A stretch of DNA of 64,000 nucleotides from Elysia crispata (Eukaryota; Mollusca; Gastropoda; Plakobranchidae): positions 57,501 to 121,500 of the forward strand of contig JAWDGP010006494.1 of NCBI GenBank assembly GCA_033675545.1. Reading direction: 5' to 3'. The notes beneath the pieces were generated by a model. The model saw only the letters and a list, made by a program, of their open reading frames with translations, ran no database searches and had not been told where the DNA came from. Positions 46,348-58,900 of the stretch are shown here, one piece after another (position 1 is the stretch's first letter; each line of letters opens with the position of its first letter). A program made the position numbers and the translations under genes.

Positions 46348-48367
46348 TAGAGAAAAATAAGAAGATTTGAGTAGATCACTGGATACTGTTATGCAATACA
46401 AAAAAAAATTGCAGAATTTACATTTGCACATGGAACAGAAGTGTCAATAGTAATATGAGGTAGCAAATTACAAAACAAACTTTGATATGAAAAAATCTTT
46501 ACCGTACGATGTAACAAATCTAATTTAAATACACGTAGGTGTTTGAGCTACGTAAATCCATAAGTAGAACAACAGAAAACATCGCTACTAATTGACATTC
46601 AGAAGTCAGAAAAAAAAAACAATAAAGGCCTGCAAGATAGAGGCCACTCTTCTTCTTTGCCCAGCGCTTGATGTCCTTATATTGGCTTCTTCAACATGCA
46701 ATGGTATGTTAGGTAGAATTATAGTTCACGTCTACTTATTTCTGAAGGCTTTTCTTCCTCTTCTTTCCTTCTGCAATTCAACTTATCTTTCTCGTAAAAT
46801 ATCAGTTTCTTCAAGTTTTCTTACCTAGTTTTTTTTTTTATTATTACAATATTAACATTATTTTTCTTCTCTCCATTCCTTAGTTCTCTTTAATCTATTT
46901 CACTGAATTTTCTTTTCCACAAAATATTAATATCTGCAACCTAATCCTTCTGCCTCCGCCCTTTATCCTGCTCTACTAATCCCACTTTTTTTTCTTTTAA
47001 TTCGTTTCTTTTTCCCTTCCACCATCGTCAAAATAGAGAAGACAGCTTTACATATTTTATCCTCATAATAAAAAAGTCAAACGTGAAAGAAAGATAAAAG
47101 ATGGGCTCCGGCAAAAAAGAAAAAAGATGATGAGTGCATTGCCTCATTGATAAAAAGGAATGAAAATGAAAATAATTCTTGTGAATAAATCATTGCCTCT
47201 TTTTTTTATTTTCTTCACGAATTATGTGCTGTAAGGGTCTAAAAAGACTAGATGTGTATTTGATGCATTAAAGTAAATCATTTTTGTAAAAAAAAAATTA
47301 TTGTGTTTTTCTTGTACATTTCTACATCATACTAGAGTCCGGTACTGCTGATTTTTTTTTTTTTTGTTTTTTTTTGTTTTGTTCTTTTCTTTTCTTTTTT
47401 TTTTTTTTTGTGTGTGTGGGGGTGCTGTAGTATTTTTTTTTCAACAAGTCTTAATTTTCTCGAGCTAAATGCTAAATATTCAATTTAACTTTTTTTTTTC
47501 ATGTAAGACAATCGTGAAGCTGTGCTACCATTTTGCATCTAACCTTAAAAATCGTTATGAATTTAACCGTTGTCTATTTTTTTTTTTTTTTTTTGAAAAA
47601 CATCAAAGACTAAAATAATTTGTTCACAACGCTCAGATTTTAAAATAATATGAAAATGCTAGAACCAGAATTGGAATGAATGATTATCTAATGCAAGATC
47701 TTTTATGGAATTATAATTTCTATAATATTAATCAAATAAACCTTGCGAGTCATTGCCAACGACACAGTGTTATTGAAAGAAGGAATGACTGGGTTTTTTT
47801 ATATGTATATTAGTCATAACGAATGGTGAGTTCAGACTTTTTGTAGATAAAACTTAATCTACTGTTGTGTAGTGCAGAACTGATAAGGTAAAGGGCTCGA
47901 ACCCATGAAGTAAGCTCTTGCGGATATCAGAGACAAAGTTCTAATGCCACAAGCACTGGAATTAAGTACAAAGTGGCACTAGATAATAATAGTAAGAAGG
48001 AGAAGAAAAAGAAGGAGGAGGAGGAGGAGAAGAAGAAAATAGTGATCATGACAATGCAAAAAGCTCAAACCGGCCAGAATGACCCTGAGAAATTGATGAC
48101 GTATCATCTACTCCTTATCTGTGGCAAACATAAGGGAAAGAACTCTGTGTTTCACAAATCCCAATTAGAAATTCTGTAATTGTGCCCCTTCCAAGACATT
48201 CCACACTCAAGCAGCGAAGATGCTGCTCTCCACAGAATTAATACTACGGAAAAAGTTCTTAAGTTTACTGTATTATTTTTATTTTCTTTTCCATCATCTT
48301 CTTACTGTCATAAGAGATGGGCATCAATGGCCTGATGTTTTTTTAAACCCTGTTGCAACTGTAACCA
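46348..48367. other. Intergenic, no gene recognised
   Basis: AT-rich with many T runs (47350-47430, 47577-47594). It includes a possible tRNA-like B box (see 47892-47904). No supported coding region. Confidence 0.45.
47892..47904 (-). repeat. Possible tRNA-derived SINE relic (B box)
   Basis: The - strand reads GGGTTCGAGCCC, a perfect Pol III B box with stem pairing. AAGAGCTTACTTCAT precedes it like an anticodon-to-variable-loop segment. A clear A box was not found, so this is only a weak candidate. Confidence 0.25.
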
Positions 48368-49238
48368 ATCCCCAGACCTTTTCTCCCTGTATAGCGAAAT
48401 GATCATGAGACAGATAGAGGAAATAGAGGGCTTGAAGATAGGTGGACATAACATTAACAACATAAGATACGCCGATGACACGGTATTAACAGCAGACTCG
48501 GAAGAGAAATTACAAGAACTTCTCAACAAAGTAGTGGAAGAAACCGAAAACAAAGGACGTGAACTAAACAGCAAGAAAACAGAACCAAAGATAATAACGA
48601 GGAAAACATCAATACCAAAATGCGAAATCAAGATCAAAGAAAACACCATAAAACAAGCCAACTCATTCAAATACCTTGGAACACAGATAACATCAGATGG
48701 TAGGAACCACCAAGAGATAAAAAGTAGAATTGCTCAAGCCAAAGCCTCATTCCAGCAAATGAAATCCATTATGACAAACATAAAGATGTCAATAGTAGTG
48801 AGAAAAAGAATTCTAGAGGCATTTATAGAACCGCTGCTACTCTAAGGGTGTGAGGCATGGACAATTGACGAGCGAATGAAAAGATCCTTGGAGACAACAG
48901 AGATGTGGTTTTTAAGAAGAATGATGAGAATACCATGGACAGCGAAGAAAACAAATGAAGTCTTTTCAGAAGCACAAACCACAAGACAATTAATGACCAA
49001 AATACGAAAATGACAAGCAAAATTTGTTGGTCATGTCATAAGAAGAAACCAACTAGAACATTTGGTAACAACAGGAAAATTTGATGGAAAGAGAGGCAGA
49101 GGAAGACCAAGAGAAAAGATGTTGGACAGCCTGGCGGACTGGATGAACATTGGAAAACCATCCAAGATGATCAGAGAGATGAGCTGTAGAGTTGGTTGGA
49201 GATCCTTGATCGCCCACGCCAGCCGGCATGGCACCTGA
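48368..49238 (+). pseudogene. RTE-type LINE reverse transcriptase, 5'-truncated
   Basis: It begins abruptly at SPDLFSLYSEMIMRQIEE, upstream of the RT motif IRYADDTVL. It continues to the C-terminal signatures FKYLGTQITSDG, GCEAWTIDERMK, RMMRIPWTAKK, FVGHVIRRNQLEH and GRGRPREKMLDSL, ending HASRHGT. The order resembles the BovB/RTE clade. One frame covers the whole region with two nonsense codons (TAA at 48843, TGA at 49011) and no frameshift. 5' truncation is the usual outcome of target-primed reverse transcription. Confidence 0.88.
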
Positions 49239-49587
49239 AGAAGAACTGTAACCAGTTGACTCGTACATAAATTATGAAATTAGATATTTATTATTAGAGA
49301 CTGTCAAGAATTGCAGGCTCAATTCACTATACTAGTTATTACTACTACAACGCTTTGCAATGCAAACCAAAATTCAACAATAGGAGCAACTTTTTTTTAA
49401 TAAAGCGTGAGCATTTCAATATAGGTCTAGTCTAACTAAGGCATATTTAATTCAGAAAGTCTATGTACTTAGATCCAGAAAGACTAGTCAATCAATTTGA
49501 TCTATTGGGTGGTATGTTGTATTTCAACAAATTTTTTTGAAAATCTGTAAGTGTACAAGCAGTAAAAATAAAATCGGTCAACTCTTT
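49239..49587. other. Intergenic, no gene recognised
   Basis: AT-rich. The LINE 3' untranslated end probably lies in its first 50-100 bases. Confidence 0.4.
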
Positions 49588-49850
49588 ACAGTGAACGCAC
49601 ATTTAACGGATGTATATAATGAAAAACAAAATCTGCATATGAATGATTTTGAAAACTTTAATCTGTACAAACTTTTTTCCAAAATTAACTTTCAACATGA
49701 GAAAAAAAAAAAAAAAAAAAAACACGCAATATCCCCAGGTCTAAATTACATATTGCATTTTTAGAAAAAAATGGTTTCAAAAACATAACAAAGACCTTAT
49801 TTTTGTTCTGTAATTAGTTCAAATACAAAATGCCATTATTACATACATTT
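49588..49850. repeat. Dispersed repeat, left half
   Basis: It resembles 15880-16110. Both have ACRCATTTAACRGATGTA, CGCAATATCYYCAGGTC, ATTTTTAGAAAAAAAT and AGTTCAAATACAAA in order. Confidence 0.65.
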
Positions 49851-51889
49851 AATATGTCCCTATGAACCAGTATATTACATAGGCCTTTTGCATTCTGGTT
49901 TCCACACTCTTTTTTTATGTTTTCTTTCTCTCTTTTTAAAAAAAAGAGAAGGGGCGAGGCATCTTTCAAAAATCAAGTAAGACTAGTTGGAAATATAATT
50001 TTTAAATATTCCTCTCAGGAAAAGGGACTATGAATTTAGTTCATTACCGGTACAGCAAATTCATTTGCAGGCATCTTTCTTACTTTTCTTTAGGCTTTAT
50101 ATCCATCTTGATTAATCTTCCCCTCTCCGATAAATACAAGCTATTTTGGCTTGTTCAAAATTTTTCATTGTTCACAGCTGCTGCAGCTACTTTACAAAGA
50201 TTGCCTCACAACGCGTTTTTTTTCAAATAGTCTTATAGATTTGGAATCCTTCAAATGAAGAAGAGAATTGAAAATAATTAACTCTTAAAACGAACTAATA
50301 AACCTTAATCTAGGCAAAGCAGAGAGAGCTGTATTAATGGTTTCAGCAGTTCAACTTTAAGCTTATTAAAAAACAAAGTCAAATTGAAAGCATATGAAGT
50401 AGCATAAAGGGTTAAACTACAGAGAAAACCTGAAAAACCGAAGTCTGATTATTAGAATTTCTCATAAACCGAATTTTGCAAAAGCATAGTTTATTTTTTC
50501 CTCTTTGGCTTTGTTAGAGTCTGACTCAATTTTCAAAGTATTTCTGATTTGATTCTCTTTATTTGAAGTTGATACCTCCTCATACGGTATAACACAAGTA
50601 ATCATATATCTCTCAAGCAGCAAGCAATTCTAATCACTGACCGAGAAAGGCTGATCAGAAGGTTAACAAAGTGAGGATGCTGATCCACCTACAAAGAGTT
50701 GCCAGAAGTAATACTGATACTGGTAGCAACGTGAGCCAGAGGAGGGGTAGAGTTGCTCGTTGCAGTCACAGTATACACTCTATCAATGAGTCATAGATTC
50801 AATTATGCCACTTTTTTGTAATTCGAATCCTCTTAATTCGAAGTTTTCATCTATTCCCATACAATTCAAATTATGAGGTTTCCACTGTAAATAGATTGTT
50901 TTTATACCCAACTATTTTTCTCTTTCCAATAAATTCTGTTCAAACTAAAAGACCCTGGAAATTTATTTTTGATTGATCAGTAAAGATAGATTCAAATGAA
51001 TGCTCAGGGACTAATGGTGCGAAAAGATTTCATGTTCTACTCCTCGTGATCAAGACGTTTGAAAAAAAAAGACGATATATTGTGATTAGGATTATTCAAA
51101 ATGAACTCTTAGATGTCAACAGTCCTTTCTATTTGAAATTTGTAATTATCTTTGGCTTTAGACTCACTATGATAATAAAATGCTCTGAATGATGTTTTAG
51201 ATGATCTTAAATTTATGTAAATAGACTGTTGAATGGACAACACTATGTTGCATACTAATTTTTATTGCTTATTTTAGTGTGAAATTTCAGTTCCAGATAA
51301 ACTGTATTTCCCTTAAAAAACCCAAAGATGTGACTTAAATTCAACTGATATAAATTTTTCAATTTTCACTTCTAGTTTGCTATATAAAATGATCATCATT
51401 TGTATGATAAATAAATGTATGAAAAGGTCACTATCATAAAGTTAATATTCAATCTGAACAAGGCACAAGTCATCCATATTTTTTTTTCTTTCCATTATAT
51501 TCAGTGAATCTTGCAACCAATAACCTCAGACTCAATGAAACTTTGTGTCCAACAAACTAGAAAAAATCCTCCATTTCTTTCTCTTTGAACTTTAATTTCA
51601 TAATTACAGGTTTAGCTAAGTTTTTTCAGCATTACTTTATATATATGTGGGAGTGAATTCAAACATAAAAATCATAATTGCAAACTGGAATAAAAACGTC
51701 TGGTAATACAGGTCCCGGCTAAAAAACTCCGTTTAAAGGAGGGAGAAAATGTAAATACACATGTTTCAATCCAAAAGATTTCCCTTTTTCTTATGAGGAT
51801 TTGGCATGTACAAACTATTTAACCAGACGAGGTTGTTCTGTAGAGTCTGACTGTAAGGTTAATTACATGAAAAGTGCCATGTGATTGGT
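49851..51889. other. ~2-kb segment between two halves of a dispersed repeat
   Basis: AT-rich unique DNA with no ORF or recognised element. Relative to the uninterrupted copy at 15880-16275 it occupies the position of an insertion. Confidence 0.4.
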
Positions 51890-52040
51890 TTAAAAACTTT
51901 AAAATCTTTTTTTCTTACATTTGAAAGCAAAGATGCCTCTTGATGCATTTCCACTTAGTTGTTAAGACCCAAGCAAGGAGTAGAAAGTTTGATGTATCAG
52001 CTGAAACATTTGACTACCACAACTGCCTGGTTTTTACCTA
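51890..52040. repeat. Dispersed repeat, right half
   Basis: It resembles 16120-16270. Both have TTTTTTCTTACATT, GATGCATTT, CACTTAGTTGTTAAGACC, AGGAGTAGAAAGTT and GCTGAAACATTTGACT. Confidence 0.75.
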
Positions 52041-52286
52041 GTCTAACATAAGATTTTATTTAAGTCCTCACAAACATCCTTCAATATCAGATATATGTGG
52101 TGCAGGTTTAATTTGCTTCCATATCTCATCTGCATTGTCAAGGGAGGTGTGAAAAAGCTGGACATGAAATCTATTTGTTAGAGCCTAGCTCCTTGTTTCC
52201 AAATGTAAATCCAGTTCAATCATCATTTTTACTCCTGTTTGAATATCACTACCAGAGACAGCCTTGAATGTACCAGTACCCTAATT

Positions 52287-52292
52287 TTTATT
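52287..52292 (-). terminator. Candidate polyadenylation signal of the RS-rich gene
   Basis: AATAAA on the - strand lies about 510 bases after the stop at 52801. Another copy is near 52055-52060. The choice is uncertain. Confidence 0.3.
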
Positions 52293-52800
52293 GGCACACA
52301 TAAAGTGCAGTCGAAAAATTTATAGCAAGAACTTAGTACATATATTCCAATTAATGTGAAGAAAGGCTAAGGTTAATTTGTCTCACACTCATTGCCTTCT
52401 CTTTTCTCTTTCGTTCATTATGCAAAGTTGCATGTTACAAGATGTTGATTTTGAGGTGCGAGGCCAGTGAAAGTTGATTTCAAATTGACACCAAAGAGGG
52501 AAATAAAACTAAAAGAAAATCAAGAAAAAATATTACACTAAATACTTTTTCAATTTAGAGAAAGACACCTAATTTGGTTCAATTTTTTAGGTTTCCAATG
52601 CATATTGAATTGTGTAAATTTCTTTAACAAGAACTTTACTTTTTATAGCTTAAATTCGACAGTGAAAATCCAAGCAGCATTTAGTGAAAAAGCTGATAGT
52701 TATAGTATAAAGAAGAGTTCAAATGTAAATTTGCAGCATAATTGTACTTTTCATTGATATCAACAAAATTTTTCATGCTGCAACTTTGATGGCCACTGCA

Positions 52801-52919
52801 TCACCTCTTTTTAGTAGGGACAGATGTTAGAACACGGACTTCTTTTGCAACCTTTGGTCTTTCAGGGCGCCCTCTGTCACCTAGTAGCTCTATGGTGCCA
52901 CTTTTCTTCCTTGAAAGAC
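52801..52919 (-). CDS. RS-rich gene, terminal exon
   Basis: Acceptor TTTTATTTTTAAAG takes phase 1. It reads LSRKKSGTIELLGDRGRPER, then PKVAKEVRVLTSVPTKKR, then TGA. A clean 39-codon ending in exact phase with the exon at 53553 or directly with that at 55231. Confidence 0.8.
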
Positions 52920-55900
52920 CTTTAAAAATAAAAGAAATTAAGGATCCATTACCCATGCCATTCTCATTAATTGAACTATGACTGACTTCAGATTGTTACG
53001 GTTTACATAAAACACTTTTTTCAATTCAATTAATTTCAATTAGTTTTATTAAGAAAATTCTAAACAACAAAATAAACCATTAGCATTCACACAAACAACT
53101 GGAGTTACATTTAAGCCTTTTTTTTTACAAATGCATACGGAAAACAGCAATCTCACAGGATTCACAAAATATCACAGAAATGTTCCCTTTGTGTTTTAAC
53201 ATTAATCAATTTGAGACTACAAGGTCTTGAGCTTAAATCTTTTTTTTTAGATATTTTGGTTTCAATGAAATACAGTACATACCACTTATATAGAGATCAC
53301 CTCTATCAACATTTCTCTTATATCTTCATGCTTTATGAAGTCCGAATTTTTACCCTATTTGCTACCCTTAATTACAGTTCTCTATATTGTCACTCTCTCT
53401 TCTTTTCTCTTCTATCGACATCGATAGCACCAAGGTAACTGGGCAAAAGAGGCCCCAAGACAAGAAAACGATCTCATTCTCGTCTTTGTCGTTCTCAGAT
53501 TGCCTTATGCTAGTGTGTTATATTGCAAAGCGGGTGACAATCCTTTTGATACCTGTACATTGATTTTTTGCTGTGACTGGAGGTGTGGTGGGATGATAAG
53601 GGCGGGAGTGGGAGAGGGGGGAGGTGAACCGTGGTGCAACCACTGGGTCCTTAGTGTAGTGTATCACATTCAATGATTCACGGGGAGTGGTTGGGCTTAG
53701 CCTTCTGGGCTGAGCAGTAGATGTATTGGGGCCTTGAAAAGTTGAACTCCAATTAAGAGAGTGATGCTCAGGCCTGCAGTGCAACAATTTCCTGAGCAGA
53801 ACCCACAGGCTGAATCTAGATCTAGGGGAGGGGGGAAAGAGAGACTGTACGTGTACAAGAGGAAACCCACGTGTATTTATCAATTACACAAGAGAAATAA
53901 CCAAAAGTTTACAAGCCAGTAGTAGTTGCTTTCCTTTAAATATAAAACCCTGTGTTTAAAGTACATGTAAATGAAGTTTAATTTTAAAAAAGGGTATTTA
54001 AATTAAAAGAGACAGTTTTATATCGACTTTTGCTTACATCGACATAGAAATTTTGGACCCTTATATGTTGATATATCAGGAGTGCACTATGAATCTAAAT
54101 ATGACTTGGTACAGAAGGTAGACATTTTTCTCTTGCAAAACAAAAACATAGTTGCAACAGTTCCATCTTCCAGTCTTCATGGCAATTGCTTACACTTAAA
54201 CAAAAAAATGGCATTTGAGAGTCACACATTTCATAGTGTTCATATAGAGACATCGTGAGCACTGACCTGGCTACATCTAACTGATCTTAAAACTTCTACA
54301 CCATACTTTCATTTCTACATATATAATATATATTTCTTTTTAGAAGCAAATGTTTTTTGAGATATGAGGCTGAGTGAACTTATCAAAAGTACTGACAACA
54401 CAGCACAACATATGTAAACATACCAGACAATATAAGCAGTTATCCGACAGAGATCAGCTTCTACAATAAGTACAAATGACAATTACATGATTCTTCCCTG
54501 GTATACAAGGTATATTCCTTTGACAAATATATACAATGTTTAGACTGCATTAGCCTAATATGGTTTAGCAACTTGTTATCCTACAAATTTAAAGCACATA
54601 CATCTCCTCAGATAAAAGAAAACTCAATGCCCTTTGCAAAACATATACACACATGTCATTGCATTGTTTAATAGCACAGGTTTCCTCTCAGCTGTATTCA
54701 TCTTTTCTTTTAACAAATGTTTTTGTCACAAATGTTGGCACCTTTTTATTCCTTTCATGTGCTTTCAATTGACATCATAGGCATAAAATAAAGGAAAAGG
54801 ATAAAAAAGTATGATCAAATTGACTTTATAATTTGAGTCCTTTTTTTCTGCGTTCAGAAAATATATCTTTGTTGTACTCACTTATTTACAACAAGTAGCC
54901 TTTGGCAAGATAAATTAACACTCAAATGAAAACTTAGGAAATAAGATAAAGGTCTATTTAAAAAAAAATAAATAACAACTGCAATAAAACAATAATTTTG
55001 GGGGATTCAATGAAATATTAAAATGTGACTTGGTGCAGAAGGTAAACATTTTTCTCTTGCAAAACAAAGAAACACATATACAACTGATCCATCAACACTC
55101 TTCATCCTTACATCCAAAATATAAAAATGAAATGATATTGTGATTTACCATGCTACTTGCATATCACATTTAGAAAACAATTACTAGAAAAACTTATGTG
55201 AGCTAAGTTCCTATCATTTTTTTCTCTTACCCTCATTGCCCAGTACACGCTGAAAGACCATGGCGTTGTTTCCCATGGACCAAGACTTAGTTTGGGCCCT
55301 AGCAGAAGGCACAGACTGACTGGAGGTTGAGGCAAGGGGTGGGGACAAGTGGCGAGGATAAGAATGGGGTGGGTAGGTATGTTGAGGTTGCTGCTGTGGT
55401 TGGTGCTGTAGTTCTCCTAGAGCTGTTTTTAAAATGCTAAACGCCTGCTGGTAGGCTTCAGCTACTTGAGGGGCATCAGCAGGCGTGGAAGCATACGCTC
55501 CCGGAGCAACATATGGTTGCTGGTGGCCTGTGGTGTTGTACTGATGCTGATACGGTCCACTGGTGTTGATAGGTTGTGTCAGTCCTGAAGAATAAGCATT
55601 ATAGCCCTGATGAGGAGCACTGGTGGCAGACGGGTAAGGAGAATTGTAGGGATATGATGGGCCACCAGAATGTAGATAGGTAAAAGGTGGCATGGTAGAA
55701 GTTGTCAGTGGCACTTCTGACTGCTGTTTTAGTTGAGCCTCAGCTGCAGCCATTTTCTCTCTCTGTTGCTCACTCCAGGTAGGCCTACTGTGACCGACTT
55801 TTTTCTCCATGTTACGTTGTCTCTCTCCACCACTACGGTGTGAGGCAATTTCTGGCATAAGTTCCCGTGAGCGTTTGGATCTTGAGCTAGTCCCGTAGCC

Positions 55901-58900
55901 TTGCCTGGAAGAGGATGCTGAAGAAGCGACACCTCTGTAGAAAGAGGAGGGCTCCTTCTTATTTCTCATGCTAGGAGGAGGTGGGGGGCTGCCTGGGCTG
56001 CTCTCTGAGGAAACAGGACTTGGGGAGCGGTGTTTGTAAGAGCTTTTACGCACTCTCTTGGGACTTCGAGAACGTTTCCTTGAGCTGACCCCCCAGTTCT
56101 GATGTGCTGGGCTCCGATGCTTATGAGATAGTTGTGGGCTACGTGACTTAAGTCTGTGAGACTGAGCAGGTGGTGGGCTTGGTCTGCTTGAGCTGTGTAA
56201 AACATGTCGTCTGGGGCTTTCAAAGACTTTATGATGAGGAGAGCGTCTTGAAGAAGAAACACGCCTTGCGGGAGGGCTTCCAGAATGAGAACTTTTCTGA
56301 GTCCCCTTCACATGTTGAATTTCTCTTGCTACATGTAGAAATTGTTTGACAGATTTGACAATCTCATTACGGAGCAGATTACGATCTGGGCTGGGACTGC
56401 CAGACACAGGGCTAAGAGACCGTGACCTAGAAGAGATTGAGATGGGGCTTCTTGATACTTTTTTGTTCCTGGCATAACCTGACACCCCTCCAGTTATCAC
56501 TCTCTTGTTAGACTTCTTTGTTGGTGGCTCCCCAAAATCAGATTCAACTGACATGTCAGAGAGAGATCTGGAACGAGAGCGATGTTTGCTTGGTGGGGGT
56601 GAAGCTCTGCGTTTCTCATGGTGAGAATGAGGCATCTGAAAATCTCTTCCTCTGCTGTGATGGACCCTTCTCCATGGAGGTGAGGCTTCAGACCTTCCTA
56701 CTCGGTTCCCATCCCTCTGAGACTGAGGCTGCTGTTGGTACTGATACCCAGACCTTCTATCAGGCTCTGCAGCAGGAGCTCGAGAATAACTGGGAAGTCG
56801 ATTTAAGTCTGGGTAGTGTGTGGGTGCTTGAGTTTCGTAAGTGGGTTTCCATTGCTGCTCAGGTGCTGTGTTTTGAGGTCTGTATGTATAAGGTGGTCGG
56901 TTCGGTGGGTGCTGACTACGATCAGAAGCAGGAGGATAGAAGCTCTGTCTCTGAGTAGAAGGTGCATCTCTATACCAGTTAGCATCCCTGTAAGAGGTGG
57001 GGGACCGGCTCCTTTGGACAAAAAAATTCTAGATATAATAATATTATTATTATCATAGTTTATCAAATGCAATTGTAATAGTTGGAAAGTGAAAATACGA
57101 TAACAAAAATTTAAGAGTTTTCCTTACAGAAATTTCTATTAACATTAAGAAAATAATTATGCACAAATTGTATGATAAAAAGCACCAACCAAGCCAAAAA
57201 AGTTTTTGATTATAAGTCATGTGTATGTTTATTATGCCATTTGTTCATATTTTTAGCATTAGCTATTGAATCAAATCCTGTTCTTTTTAAAATGACCTGC
57301 TGGGTCCATTTGGCAAGTTTAATGGCTGGGTAACAAATTTCAACAATAGTACCAATTTTGATGCCAAATGGGATCTTCCAAATATTTCTTTTTAATTTCT
57401 CTTCCTTTTGAAGTTCTTTGTAAATTATATCTTCTGTGCAAGGAAAATGAAATGAATTTATAAATAACTGAAATTTGACATACCTTCTGCGTTCATATTG
57501 GCTATAAGAATCCCTCCTCTCAGCTGTGGACTCCCGAGAGGGGACAAGCCTATATGGGGCTGACCTAAGATGCGACTGATTCTTCTGGGCCCTAGAGTCA
57601 TGCCTTGGAGACAATATGGGTATTTCATAGTTCTTTCCTGAATCTCTGTTAGGCACTCTAACACCACTAGCACCTTGTGATGGCTCCCTTGAAGTCCTCG
57701 ATGTCTCTCTAGAGCGCTTTGAGGCCCGTTTTGAGTAAATGACTTTTTCCTCAGTTTCTTCATCGACTCTTACATCAATCACCTCCATATCGATTTCGAA
57801 TCCGGCATCGGTCATGAGAAGCCTTTCATCAGATTCACGTCCCAAAGAGTTCTTACTGACCTCCTTCTCTGTAACATTCCCATGGGTTGGTTCAACTGTC
57901 CCTGATTTGCATGACTTCTCTTCTGCATCTGATCCGGTGGATTCTTCGAGTGTTAAATCAATCTTTGCTATTACCGTTGTAGATGCGTCCTCTCTCAGTA
58001 TTACGACGTCATCTACAGCACTAACCTCCTCTTTGTCTTGATGGATCATCTCTTCGTCACTGACATCCTCAAGGCTTTTATTAGCAACTGGCTCTTTCTG
58101 CATAAAAGAATCTACTTCTGCTGAATCTTTGTCAACTTCTACGGATAGCTCAGGTACCTCTGGAGATGTCACAGTATCAAGGATATCCTTATTGTCATTT
58201 GTTTTAGTCTCACTTGCAACTAAAGAAGTAGGTGTATTTTCATCACTTGCATTAACCATACTTTGAATGGAGATATCATCAATACCTTTAGTCTCAATAA
58301 AATGTGAGGCAATAGATGTACTGTCTGAGGTTAATTTGGCTACATTTGAGTCTCTTGCAATGTTGTCACCCTTGTCACTTATACTGTCATAAGTTGCTTT
58401 AACTTGATTTGAAAGTGATATATTGTCCTTATTCTCTTTTTCACTTGAGCATGAGGTAATATTATCATCACTTGTCTTTCGCTCAACTGAGTTATCTTCT
58501 ACAGACACATCGGCTTGCTTCACACCTAGCAGGGAACTCTCTTTATTCTGTTGAGATATTTTATCTTGGTCAACTGCAGCATCAAGGATTTTCTTCCCTT
58601 CTTCCTGAATGGCACCAATTTTATCAGCACTACCTTTATGGCAATCTTTCATTACCTCTGTGTCTCCAGCCATACTGCTATTTGTCTTTCCTTGTTCTCC
58701 TTCTACCTCATCAGTAGAGGATTGTTCTAAGCCAGGCATTTCTGCTTGGCTCTCTGTTTTCTCTCCAGCATCTAAGTCTGTTGCCATATCATTTTGAGTA
58801 CTATATACTTTATCACCACAAACTTTAAATGCTACACTATCTGCCCCTGACATCTGAAAAGCTTGTTGAGGATCATGATCCTTATCCACTTCCATATTAG

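Noticed and set aside
55214..55231. Extension of the RS-rich exon to a stop after KRKK
   Set aside because: GTAAGA at 55230 is a good donor, and the phases of the exons at 53732 and 52919 fit it exactly, so the extra residues are intron.
57210..57483. Open-frame continuation of the acidic exon past 57484
   Set aside because: GTATGT donor and matching phase with the 57011 exon. The continuation has intron-like composition.
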